A stretch of DNA of 64,000 nucleotides from Mesostigma viride. Lineage: Eukaryota; Streptophyta; Mesostigmatophyceae; Mesostigmatales; Mesostigmataceae. Location: the NCBI GenBank assembly GCA_009746045.1, contig RPFO01000041.1, positions 2,772,613 to 2,836,612 of the forward strand. The letters run 5' to 3'. Below, piece by piece: positions 43,201-53,311 of the stretch. A model generated the notes under the pieces. That model was not told the DNA's origin and did no database searches. It worked only from the letters and a program-made list of their open reading frames with translations. The translations under genes and the position numbers were made by a program. Positions within the stretch are counted from its first letter, which is position 1. Each line of letters begins with the position of its first letter.

Positions 43201-44091
43201 ATGGCTGCAGTCGCAACTGCCAAGGCGACGAAAGATCTGAATATACTCCAGGCCTGTAAAAATCTCACAACGTTTGATGGCCTAGATCCGGTTAAGTGGG
43301 ACAATACAAAGATTCCGTTCCTGGCCGTGGTGGCCGCTTTCGGCATGCTTGAAGTCCTGCTGGGCACGGAAGACAATGAAGACCGCGACATTATTCTTTT
43401 CGCGGCACTCTGTCAGTGCCTGACCGGCCCGGCCCTCAAGGTCGCGAACAGTGTTGCTACGAAAACCGGCAGCGTGGCTTACAAACGAATCTGTGAAGAA
43501 TACGAACATCTTAAATTGCAGATGAGTAACCGGCGAGCCCTGCGCCATAAACTAAATCGCATGCGGCTGGAGCGCGGGCAAACCATGCGGCAGTACATAA
43601 CCGTGGGCGAACTGACATATAATGACCTCCTCGCCACAGGGGCCAAGATGGCACCAGAGGATCTCGCTGAAAATCTCCTTGCTGGCGTTTCTGAGGATCT
43701 GCTTCCGTCCCTTGCACAACTCAATCTTGGGGATGGAATTACTCTCCAGGAAACCAAGGCAGCACTTTTGAAAGCCTGGGATCTCGTTCATGGTGACAAG
43801 GCCTCTGAGAAAGCCACCAAGGAGGTGTACCACACGGCCTCCCATCGTGGACGCGGTGGACGTGGAGGGGGGCGTGGGGGCCAACATGGTGGGGCCCAAC
43901 CGTCGCGTCCTGGATGCACCCACTGCAGTCGTACCTCCCACCAGGAGCCGACTTGCTGGTGGAAGTATCCCCACCTGCGCAACACTCGCGGCGCCAACCC
44001 CACCGCCCACCACACCACCACCACCCCCACCCCTTCGGACCCACCCCTGGTCCAGGAGGCCCAGCCCCTCCCCTACGGTTTCTGCATGTGA
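43201..44091 (+). CDS. Copia-type Gag, intact (296 aa)
   Basis: An intact frame from ATG. It has the UBN2/copia Gag pattern: LTTFDGLDPVKWDNTKIPFL near residue 25, a capsid-like helical region to about 200, a Gly/Arg-rich box (SHRGRGGRGGGRGG) and a zinc knuckle C239, C242, H247, C252. The Pro/Thr-rich tail ends at residue 296. It would pack the element RNA. No protease, integrase or RT follows before the 3' LTR, so the element must use enzymes made elsewhere. This is the structure described as TR-GAG in plants. Confidence 0.85.
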   Translation: MAAVATAKATKDLNILQACKNLTTFDGLDPVKWDNTKIPFLAVVAAFGMLEVLLGTEDNEDRDIILFAALCQCLTGPALKVANSVATKTGSVAYKRICEEYEHLKLQMSNRRALRHKLNRMRLERGQTMRQYITVGELTYNDLLATGAKMAPEDLAENLLAGVSEDLLPSLAQLNLGDGITLQETKAALLKAWDLVHGDKASEKATKEVYHTASHRGRGGRGGGRGGQHGGAQPSRPGCTHCSRTSHQEPTCWWKYPHLRNTRGANPTAHHTTTTPTPSDPPLVQEAQPLPYGFCM

Positions 44092-44605
44092 ACGCCCCCC
44101 AGCCCTACACCCTGGGACCGGGAACAAGGGGTAGCAGCCAGCTGGGCCCAGCTAGCACCAGACGTGGGCCCTGGAGCTTCTCAACCTGCACCGCAGCAGG
44201 CGACAGCAGCCAGCACCCCCCACCCCGTCCCCTGGTTCCCCTGCATCGCTCGCAGCTAGTGAACCGCCCTGCCAGACGTGCCAGGTCGCAGGTCTCCATG
44301 CCAGCAGCCAGCAGGGCCCAGCAATGACAACCAGTTCACCAGTGTTTTTGTTTTTCTTCTGTGATGCACTCCCACGGACACCTGGGGGCTCCAGGAGGTT
44401 TTCTAGGGTCACCGGCATTCTCCACGCGACAGCCGCTGTGGCGCACTCCCAGGGACACCTGGGGGCTACAGTCATCAAGTCTCCTCTCAGTACCCACCAG
44501 ATAGCCGTGTAAGGGGGGTGCCAGGGGAGTGTACCCGGCTATACCCTCACTAGCTATAGGTCTCTCTGAGCAAGGGGGGAACAGGCACATTGTATGCAAG
44601 GGGGG
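44092..44605 (+). mobile_element. Untranslated 3' region and polypurine tract
   Basis: A Pro-rich alternate frame and a twice-repeated GGACACCTGGGGGCT word are present, but no pol motif. AAGGGGGT at about 44598-44606, directly at the LTR, is the likely polypurine tract. Confidence 0.75.
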
Positions 44606-45222
44606 TGTCAGGATATGCCCCAATATGCCTGACAGTCTTTTTATTGAGTGTGCTAGTTTCGGGTATACCGGAACTTATATGACTACTTTCTGCTACGTTT
44701 GACATCATGGTTGGATCAAGCTCGTTGAGTTGATCAACTTTGCAAGTGGAAGTTTCTCATTCTGACAACTGGTTGAAAAGATATGACCACTTGTGTAGTT
44801 ATGGCCCACAGTGGACAGCATTAATGTGGGACTGAATTTAAGCGTTAGACATACTGTGTACCGCTGTGGGGTAATAACCTGCAGTGTCTGGTGACACTTA
44901 AAGTTGAGCTATTAATTCTGGTCTCTTTACAAGTCAGGGAAAGAAAACAGACATACATGTTAGAGTACCTGTCTTAGACTAGAATCACGTGGTGAATGAT
45001 GTGCATCAACGGCCAATATTGAGCCGCCACCTTTGCCCTTGCAAAGTGCTTTCCATTTAGCCTCGGATGCTCCTTTGTCACAGCACCGGTTTGGTCGTAA
45101 GCAATCATGGTGGCAGCATGAACGCTTATATATTAATACAAATACAAAGTCAATAAATATTAAATCAGTAATGCAATACACATTCGATCTTTAAGCCTTG
45201 CCACCAGTCCTGAATTGTGACA
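44606..45222 (+). mobile_element. 3' LTR (617 bp) of gag-only element
   Basis: Same length and ends as the 5' LTR. The few differences seen are transitions. CTCAG follows. Confidence 0.95.
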
Positions 45223-45227
45223 CTCAG

Positions 45228-48055
45228 CACGGGGTCAACGGTCTGCTGGTCGACGACCTGCGTGCAGGCTGGCGGTTCCACTATGGTGGCGGCGACGCGC
45301 CGGGCCAAGGTGGTGTGGGCCTCTTGTGCTCGCCGGCAGCATCAGAGCAGCTCCAGTCCATCGTGCTGCGGTCCCCGCGTGTGCTAGTGGCCACTTTTTC
45401 GGCCACTGAGGGCCATTCCCACCACACGCTAACCGTTATCGTGGGATATGCACCACATGCGGGTCGAGCTCAGGCTGAACGTGAGGCCTTCTTCGACGCC
45501 CTCAAGGAGGAGGAGGCCAACATCCCAGCTCGGCACTTCCTGGTTATGCTGCTCGACGCCAACGCCACGCTGCCAGTTGGCACTGGGGGCGCTCAGTATT
45601 CCCCACCCAACACGACAGCCAACGGTAACACGCCTTTATTTGCGAATCTGCTGGCAGAATCTGCGCTGGTTGCATGCAATGCTTCTTTCGCACGCCCCGC
45701 TGAGCAGCTGGCCACCTTTTTTGGGCCGTCGGATCGGGTGGTGTGCCTTGACTATGTCTGTGTACGCCGGGCTCAGCGCCCCTCAGTTGTCGATGCTCGC
45801 GTCCTGCAAGATTCTGTCAGCACGGTGGAATCTGATCATCGTCTCGTGCTCGCTCGCATCAGATTGCGGTTTCCTGGGGTGAAACCGTCGCGACAGCTGG
45901 CACCGCAGCCAGATCTGAAGGTGCTCCGGATTGTGCTGAAGGATGCCGACAAGATGTCAGCAGCAGAGCAGGCCGCTATGTCGCACAGGGATGATTTCCT
46001 GGCCGTATTCGACGCCGGAGGCAGCCGACAGCAGTTACACGCCATTCCGGCGCCGGGGGATATTTCAGTGATCCTCCGTGGTGTCGCCGCCAAGTATCGC
46101 CTGGCTGCCCGCACCCTCCCCACCTTGCCTCCGCGCCGGCAGCTTGCTGTCCACCGTCACGCACCGACAGTGGTCGCCGCCAGGCAGATGCTCCGCCGCA
46201 ACAGAGATCCGATCGCCAAACCTGGGCTGCAAGCAGCTCTGAGGGCCGCCTACGAGCAGGCTGAGAAGGCAGATGCTCAGCAGATGGTCAAGGACCTGCG
46301 CAGCTGCCAGCAGAAGCACGACGGCAAGGGGGCCTGGTTCTGGTACAAGCGCCTCGGGCACCCGGACGGCCTCGGCCGGCCCCACCGCCACGACGTCCCC
46401 GGCGCCCCAGCCAAGCGGCTTCGTACCTGGGCCACGGCCACGGCCGAGGTCGTGGGGACAGCTGCGCCGCCCCCACCCCTGCTCCCAGCCGCCGCCGTCC
46501 GCCCGGCCGCCCTGGCCGGCCCTGCTGGGCCCCCGGCCCCGCCTAGGTCAGCGGCGGACTACCTAGTCCCCCCGCTGGTCGGCCCACTTGGCGACCCGTC
46601 TGACATGCCTCCTTTCACCTCTCGCGAGGTCACGGAGGCGGTCCAGCGCCTGCGTTATGACGCTGCCACCGGCTCTGACGAGATTCCTGCCGCAGTTGTA
46701 AAACTTGCAGCCGAATTCGAGGACACAGGTGTTATGCTGCTCTTCCGGGACATCTGCAACCGCCTTCTGCTGTCGTCGCAACCACCTCCAGCGGCCTGGC
46801 AACACAGTTTTCGCACGATGCTGTACAAGAACAAGGGGTCGCCTGCCGACCCCGGCAACTACAGAGGGGTGTGCATTCAAAGTGCCCCCCTCAAGCTTCT
46901 TATGCGGCTCATCCTGAACCGACTGCGCACGGCCCTGGACGGTCACCTCAGCGAGACTCAGCACGGCTTCCGTTCAGGTCGCAACACAGTACGGGCGCTC
47001 TTCGCTACTCGCCGCCTGGTGGAGGAACTGCAACGCCTTCAGCCTGGTGAGTCCCCTTTGCACCTTGTGCTGGTGCAGGACTTCATCAAAGCCTTCGATT
47101 CGGTTTTCTGGCCTGCGCTTTGGGACATCCTCGAGTTGTTCCGGATCCCCCGCCCCCTGATTGCGGTCATCCGCAACCTGTACATATGAAGGGTCCACCA
47201 CTTCGGTGCGCACTTCTTACGGGACCACGCCCCCATGCCCTTTACAGAAGGGTGTGTGGCAGGGCTGCGTGCTGTCGCCCTATCTGTTCATTATTGTTGT
47301 CGAATACGTAATGATTCAGGCGCGCAAGCGTTTTTCCCGCATCGTGGGCAGGGAACCAGGAGTGCAGGTTGCTAACAAATTCTGGCATGGCGGTGCGGAC
47401 ACGGAGATTCGGCTGGCAGACATCATCTACTACGCAGACGACACCACCCTCTTCGAGGACACTGAGCACGTGCAGACATGGCTTGACTGCCTGGCTCTCG
47501 AGGCCCGTGCAGTGGGGCTGGAGGTCAGCAAGAAGACAGAGGCCCTGGCGGGTGGGCTCACCAACTCACCGCCGCCCCTCTTTCTCCTAGACGGCTCTAG
47601 AGTCCCGTATCGGGACCGCGTTAAGCTGCTGGGCACTGGGCAGCCTGCTCCCCAGCTGCGAGGTTGATGTGGACCATCGCATCTCCCTTGCCTGGCACGC
47701 TTTACGCCAGTACCGGGCCCTGTGGCGCAAGCCCCTGGGCAAGATCGAGAAAGAGGACCTGTTCAAGGTCCTCATGCTTCCTGTTCTCACGCATGGAGCC
47801 GAGACGTGGACCCTCACCGCCGACCTGGCCCGCAAGCTGGACGGCGCGGTCACCAGCATGCTGCGTTCCATTTTCAGAGTAGGATATGCTGCTCATGTCC
47901 GCAATGAGGACCTGTACCAGGGCATGCCCTATATCACCAGCACCATTAAGCAACGACGCCTGCAGCTAGTAGGACAGTTGAGTAACTCTAGAGCCCTAGG
48001 ATCTGGCTCTAAGTTCCCCATGTCCGTCCGCACGCCTTCCGCTAGCGTCCGCTAA
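45228..48055 (+). pseudogene. LINE ORF2: endonuclease rest and reverse transcriptase
   Basis: The endonuclease continues with FLVMLLDANATLP (GDFN-type), VVCLDYVCV and ESDHRLVLARI. The RT has ADPGNYRGVCIQSAPLKLL, ETQHGFRSGRNT, FIKAFDSVFWPAL, VWQGCVLSPYLF and YYADDTTLF (catalytic YADD codons at 47431-47442), then HGAETWTLTADLARKLDG. Frameshifts near 47183 and 47636 break it, and the element stops at about 48000 before the 3' end seen at 30130 and 62205. It nicks target DNA and primes its own copying there. The AP-endonuclease plus coiled-coil ORF1 points to an L1/RTE-like LINE; the clade is not assigned. Confidence 0.85.
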
Positions 48056-48339
48056 GCCGCCGGCTATAATCCGGCGGTCCGATGCGGTCGACCGGTCTAA
48101 GGGCGGCGCCTAGGGCCGGCGCCACCTAGGCCCCAGTCCGGGGCCTTATCCGGGTCGGTACGGACAGCTAGCTTGTCCCACGGTTACGGCTAACCGGATA
48201 GGCTTTGCTGGCTAAGACATAAACCAGTGGTGGGCCAGCTCCGACAGCAGTTCTCTGTGTTCACCTTATCCCAAGCTCAACGTGACCGACCGCCATAGCT
48301 GAGCCGGTCGGGCTTTAACTTGTATTCATAAAAATCCCG
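48056..48339 (+). other. GC-rich leader of the gag-integrase frame
   Basis: Stem-rich sequence with several self-complementary words (for example CCGCCGG...CCGGCGG and GGCGCC). It may be the end of an LTR or leader, but no second copy or primer site could be found. Confidence 0.4.
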
Positions 48340-51108
48340 ATGGCTTCCGGTACACGGAGCCGCACGGGCGAACACACAGATACGCCAAGTGGCGAGGCCG
48401 CAGGGACCGTCCTGCCACGCTTTAGTGCGGACGAGGCCACGAGGTTGATGCAAACCCTCGTGGCGCAACCGGAACTGGCCAAGCAGTTCAAGCATTTGAT
48501 GCTTGCTGCTGACGATGCACTGAATCGCGGCCCTCTCAAGCAAACGGAGGTGCCCGCTGATCTACCTGCCGACTATACGGCGGACGACGCAGCAGATTTT
48601 CTAGCTGCTCTCAAGCGTCTGCGCGATGGACGCGCAGACAAAGATTCGGAGCTGATTGGCAAGTTCCGTGCAGTATTCTGCAGTACAACAAAGCACCCAA
48701 ACATTGCCAATCTAGTTCGCATTGCGGACGACAACAAACAAACCTGGGAAGTTTTTTACAACGGTCTAGATGCCCACTTGTCGCGGTCTAAGGAAGAGGC
48801 CGACGAGCAAGCCTTCAACGACTTCGAGGGCTATGCAGTTAATAAGGCAAATTTGCCCGGGGCTGCACGTGATTTCCAGGTCTTCGTGCACAAGCACAAG
48901 CTGCTAGATACTCTCAAGCCCATTTTCCTGTGCAATCGATTTCTCAAGAAATGCGACCTGTCGTCGGATGTGCATCTGACCATAGCGACGGAACTCAAAA
49001 AGAAGAGTGCTGTCAGTTTCGACGAGGGCATGCTGTATTTGATCTCATGCTTCAAGAGTGCGCAGTCCAAGCCGGCTGCCTCGGCTGCTCTGCCATCCCT
49101 GCGCAAGGTGGATACCGGCGCGTCTTCTTCTTCAGGCGCAGAGGCTCCAATTACGCGGTCGGAGCTTACGGCCATCCTGAAAAAGGTCGTCGGCCACGGC
49201 AACAACGGGGGCCAGCGAGGGCGCAAGCGCGGGCATGGTGGCGACGCCAAGCAGGGTGATAATCCCCCGGCCAAGCGGCAGCAGGGGGCGTCTACTGACC
49301 GCAAGCAACGCTGTGAGCGCTGCTTCGGACGTCGCCATGTCCGGGATGACTGCCGAGTTCGCCCGGACCTGGAGCTCGAGGACAACCTTTGCCGCAAGTG
49401 CCACGACGTTCTGCGTGGTCACAGCGTGGAGGCGTGCAAGGCCAAGCGCATCGTCGTCCACGGCACACGCGAGGAGTGGGCAGAGCGACGGGCAGCACGA
49501 AAGTCAGGTGAGAGCACGCTCGATACCCCTTCTTTTGCTCAATGCGTCACGCTGAACCGGGCCGTCGTAGAGCCTGACGTCGTTCCTAAAAGCAACGTGA
49601 CTGCATCCTCTGTCTCATTCCGTGATGTGCTCACGCAATCCGTTGATGCTGCTCTGGCTCTGTCGCGCCAGGATCACGTGCTTCCTGAGCACGGGTCTAC
49701 AATGCGTGACCTAAGCAATGTGGTGTCTTCTAGGTCGGGTGTGTACAACGCCGAGCGACCAAGCACTACTGCAGCACCCCAGCTAGATACTGGGGCGGTT
49801 GGGCCTATGAGGAATGTTGTGACAGTGCAAGAGAATGCTGGGCGGGCAGATGTTCTCGGTACACACCACCCTAGTGTGGATCTTCACATTGGCAAGGTGC
49901 TCACACGGGCGGCCTTTCGTGCAGCCTCTGAAGCTGCCCAGTTAGCCAATGTCACTACCCCAGTAGTCACCCCACCTGTTGAGAATCCTGACAATGCCAC
50001 TGCACCTCAGGCTGTCACCCTGAAACTGTTAGCATACCAGATGCACCGTGCATACGGGCATGAGGCCCAAGCCGAGGTAGAGGGGGCACACATGTTGGGG
50101 GCACCTTTATACAACGAGCTGAAGAATGTGCGTGCTCAGTGTCCTGCCTGCATCAAGATCAGGAAGAAGTCGCGTAGGCGGCATGCCAAGACTCCACCCT
50201 TGGAGCGAGGGTACCTTGTGGGGGATGTCATGCACATGGAAGGGGGGGACACCTATTTCATAGTCAAGGATAGGTTCAGCAAGGTCACCTACATTGAGCC
50301 GCTGCCCCACATGTTTGAGGCTGACCTGCACAGGGCTATCAAGATCAGCCTGGCTTTCTTTCATCCCGTAGTGGAGCTCATGCTAGACCAGCAGTTCCGC
50401 TGTGTGCAAGGTTTGCCGGGGATGGAGGCCGTGGTCATCGTGGGGCGTGAGGATCACGGCAATATGGGCATGATAGATCGCACTGTAAGCTATGTCAAGA
50501 CTGTGGCAGCCAAGCGACAGGATAACCCACATGGCAAATCCTACGCGGTCAAGACGGCGTGGTGCAAGGAGCTCATGCATGTGTGCAACCATAGGCACGT
50601 GCTTGATGTCAAGGGCTTTGGGCTAGTCACGCCTCGGGGGCTGTCAGCGGGCACCTACTCACCCGAGGTAGTAGAGGCATACCAACAGCATCTACAGGAT
50701 ACCGCCGCCAAGCTGCGGCTCAAGGATGCCACGCTGCCTGATTTGTCTAGCGCTTTTGAGGTCGGGCAGTTGGTCATGTTCCACAAGGAGAGCTCGCCCA
50801 GCGGCAAACGGGGCACCATGCAGGGGCCTGGGGCCATCACAAAGTTAGACTGGCCGTTGCGGGTCATAGACATAGAGTGGAATGATCGGGTGTATAGGGT
50901 TCCATGGGCATCGGTGGCAGGCTATAAGCAAGGGGATGGCATGGAGAGTGAGCTGGCAGCCAACAGGGCACTGGGGTGGGTAGTGAAGGATAATGCGCCT
51001 GTCGTAGCATCTGAGGTGGTACCCCACGGGTCGCTCCCAGGGGCAGACACAGCTACACCCCCCCCCTCCCCTGGGCCCCACACTATACTTTTCGTCCGAG
51101 GGTGGTAA
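48340..51108 (+). CDS. Intact Gag-integrase polyprotein (922 aa), no RT
   Basis: The longest non-repetitive intact frame. Residues 1-300: Gag-like helical region. A basic patch is followed by two Cys/His knuckles (C325, C328, H333, C338; and C351, C354, H361, C366). From about 565: integrase zinc-binding part H569, H574, C601, C604; core with D629 (GDVMHME) and D683 (LDQQFRC). In the slot where the third acidic residue is expected stands D713 (MGMIDRT) instead of Glu, with shorter spacing. C-terminal part: PRGLSAGTYSPEVV and GKRGTMQGPGAI, shared with the copia-like element at 13601-14487. The frame ends before any RT. No protease is evident (an LDTGAV near 485 is isolated). Confidence 0.75.
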   Translation: MASGTRSRTGEHTDTPSGEAAGTVLPRFSADEATRLMQTLVAQPELAKQFKHLMLAADDALNRGPLKQTEVPADLPADYTADDAADFLAALKRLRDGRADKDSELIGKFRAVFCSTTKHPNIANLVRIADDNKQTWEVFYNGLDAHLSRSKEEADEQAFNDFEGYAVNKANLPGAARDFQVFVHKHKLLDTLKPIFLCNRFLKKCDLSSDVHLTIATELKKKSAVSFDEGMLYLISCFKSAQSKPAASAALPSLRKVDTGASSSSGAEAPITRSELTAILKKVVGHGNNGGQRGRKRGHGGDAKQGDNPPAKRQQGASTDRKQRCERCFGRRHVRDDCRVRPDLELEDNLCRKCHDVLRGHSVEACKAKRIVVHGTREEWAERRAARKSGESTLDTPSFAQCVTLNRAVVEPDVVPKSNVTASSVSFRDVLTQSVDAALALSRQDHVLPEHGSTMRDLSNVVSSRSGVYNAERPSTTAAPQLDTGAVGPMRNVVTVQENAGRADVLGTHHPSVDLHIGKVLTRAAFRAASEAAQLANVTTPVVTPPVENPDNATAPQAVTLKLLAYQMHRAYGHEAQAEVEGAHMLGAPLYNELKNVRAQCPACIKIRKKSRRRHAKTPPLERGYLVGDVMHMEGGDTYFIVKDRFSKVTYIEPLPHMFEADLHRAIKISLAFFHPVVELMLDQQFRCVQGLPGMEAVVIVGREDHGNMGMIDRTVSYVKTVAAKRQDNPHGKSYAVKTAWCKELMHVCNHRHVLDVKGFGLVTPRGLSAGTYSPEVVEAYQQHLQDTAAKLRLKDATLPDLSSAFEVGQLVMFHKESSPSGKRGTMQGPGAITKLDWPLRVIDIEWNDRVYRVPWASVAGYKQGDGMESELAANRALGWVVKDNAPVVASEVVPHGSLPGADTATPPPSPGPHTILFVRGW

Positions 51109-51109
51109 A

Positions 51110-51162
51110 AAGGATCCAACAAGGCGTAAATTACCAGGTGGTAAGTTACGCCTCGGATCCTT
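51110..51162. terminator. Hairpin directly after the stop codon
   Basis: AAGGATCC and AGGCGTAA pair with TTACGCCT and GGATCCTT across TTACCAGGTGGTAA, itself a palindrome. It begins two bases after the stop of the 922-codon frame. A role in ending or protecting the transcript is only a guess. Confidence 0.4.
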
Positions 51163-51235
51163 CTTACTATATACATCTCGCCTACGATCCTACGCAGTAA
51201 GTTATCGCTAAGATCCTACCTACGATCCCACGCGG

Positions 51236-51335
51236 TAAGATTACGAGGTGGTAAGATTACGAGGTGGTAAGTTACGAGGTGGTAAGTTACGAGGTGGTAA
51301 GATACGAGGTGGTAAGATACGAGGTGGTAATGTAC
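51236..51335. repeat. 15-bp tandem repeat GAGGTGGTAAG(A/T)TAC
   Basis: About seven units, followed by TTACCACCTGGTA in the opposite sense. The same word is in the hairpin at 51110-51162, so the array probably grew from it. Confidence 0.85.
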
Positions 51336-51339
51336 GTAC

Positions 51340-52100
51340 GGTAATTTACCACCTGGTAGTTTACGATCCCGGTACTCGGTCCCGTAGGTTACGACGTCGT
51401 ATGCTTCTCGCGTACACTACCGGTACTACACTACCATGTCGCTATGTCGTTCTGAATTGCAGTACGCATGTCACTTAGAATTTCACTGAAGGAATTTCAC
51501 TTATCATTTCGGTCAACCTAACCCCTAACACCCATTTACCCGGAAAAAAAAAAATGAATGGCATTTGCAGCAAGGCTCATGCAAGACAAGTTTCTATTTC
51601 ATAAACCATTTCATTATTACATGCAGGATTACATGTCATGCACAAAAATCCAACGCCTTCACAGAAAGAGCATATCAAGTCTTCTGACGACAATATCAAG
51701 TCAATATCAAACTCGTGGCTTCTCTTCGTGGCTTGAAATACTGTTTCCATGCAGTGCTTAGGACAGCTCCGGGGATGTCGGCACCGCACAGAAGCTCCAT
51801 CCGGGAGCAAGTGCGCCGGGGGAAGATGTTGTACATCCAGAGCTCGATATGTGCGGGAAGCCGTCGTGTTGGAAACCGAGGTGTCTGCACAGAATTCCGC
51901 GCGCAGGCAGCTTGTGCCTTTACGGGGGAAGACCTGCGACACAAAAACCGTGTCCGGACAATGCAATACGGAGAAATGGCAACGGCAGATGGAGTCGGCT
52001 AAGGCCGCTTGTAAGGAAAGTGATTTTTAATGCAAGAATAAATGTATAATGCATGCTACATCGCCATCGCTTGGGCGGTGAAAAGACAAGGACCAACCAC
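51340..52100. other. Intergenic, no gene recognised
   Basis: Short overlapping frames without domains. Confidence 0.45.
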
Positions 52101-52103
52101 ATG

Positions 52104-52318
52104 CCCCCACCTACCCTTCGTGCATCCCGCCCTTGACGAGGCACAACCATGTGCCCCCACCTACCCTTTGTGCGTCCCTCCCTTGACAAGAAACAAGCAC
52201 GTGCACCTATCTAACCTTTGTGCATCCCTTCCTTGGCAAGGAACAAGCACACCCACCCACCTACTCCACATGCATCCCTCCCTTGACAAGGAACAAGCAC
52301 GATCACCCAGCTACCCAC
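52104..52318. repeat. 50-bp tandem repeat, four copies
   Basis: Units of exactly 50 bp with CCCACCTACC...GTGCATCCCTCCCTTGACAAGG...CAAGCAC, and a partial fifth. The first two are the most alike. Confidence 0.85.
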
Positions 52319-52559
52319 TAGCACGGCAGCAAGGCAGACCTTACAATGGCAAGTGATGTTTATCCGTAGAAACTGTTAGACAACTAGCAAACGAGCCAGC
52401 CGGTGAAGAGCAAGGCACGCATGCAAGGAATTTGTCGTTGCCTATGTCTACGCTTGTGTTTGTCACTGCAGTTGAAATCTGCATTTGCATCAGCAGGCCC
52501 GATCGAACCCCATGTCGCCACCCGCATGCATTTCCACTTATACTTCACGGCCCCATATT

Positions 52560-52885
52560 CTTCTCTTGTGCCTGCCTTTGCCCTAACTGTTACCCTAGCA
52601 TCTGCTCTTGCCCCTATCTTTGATCCCCAGTGTTTGCCGTTGCCCTCATCCTTCCCCTAGTGCCTGCCCTTGTCTTCATCTTTTCCCTTGTGCCTGCCCT
52701 TGCCCTTATCCGCTTCCCTTGTGCCTGCCCCTGCCCTTGTCATTTCCCTTGAGCCTGCCCTTTTGGCAAGCACAAGTGCCTTTGTCCTTTCCTTGGCCTT
52801 GTGCTTGCTCTTCCAGTTTCCGTTTCCTTTGCTCGTGCGGTTGCCTTTGCTCTTACCCGGGTGCTTGCCCTTGCCGTTTGCAAGC
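52560..52885. repeat. Pyrimidine-rich CTTGTGCCTGCCCTTGCC repeat
   Basis: Irregular units of about 18-30 bp. The open frames over it are composition effects. Confidence 0.7.
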
Positions 52886-53311
52886 TGCATTATTGTCTTA
52901 GCAAGCTAGCAAGTGCAAACTGGCACTGAGCCAGATGTGCAAGCAAAGCAGCCAGTGTAAATAAGGATGGACGGGAACAGTAGAAAGCTAGGGGTGGCAA
53001 CGGTGCTAGAGCTCATGGCAACAAGGTGGTCCCATTCTTGCTGCATTGGGTGCGTTGCGTGGGTGGGATATTGCGATAGGGGGACATTCTTGCCTTGGTT
53101 GTGTTTTCACATGCACCCGGTGCTTGAATTTATGCGTGCAAGGGTGGCTGGTATCCCAACCAACAGCCCAAGAGGAAAAAGAGTGCTTAGAAAGCAAGAA
53201 TGACTTTATGTTGGTAATAGCAGTGGTGGCGGCAGCAAAAACTGTTGTTGTAGATGCAAGCTACAACACTGCTGATGGTTTCTCACACTAATGTGGATCA
53301 TGATAATGCAT
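52886..53311. other. Intergenic, no gene recognised
   Basis: No supported feature before the TTAA element begins. Confidence 0.4.

Noticed and set aside
49780-49810. LDTGAVG in the 922-codon frame as a retropepsin active site
   Set aside because: No flap or ILG-type motif follows at a fitting distance.
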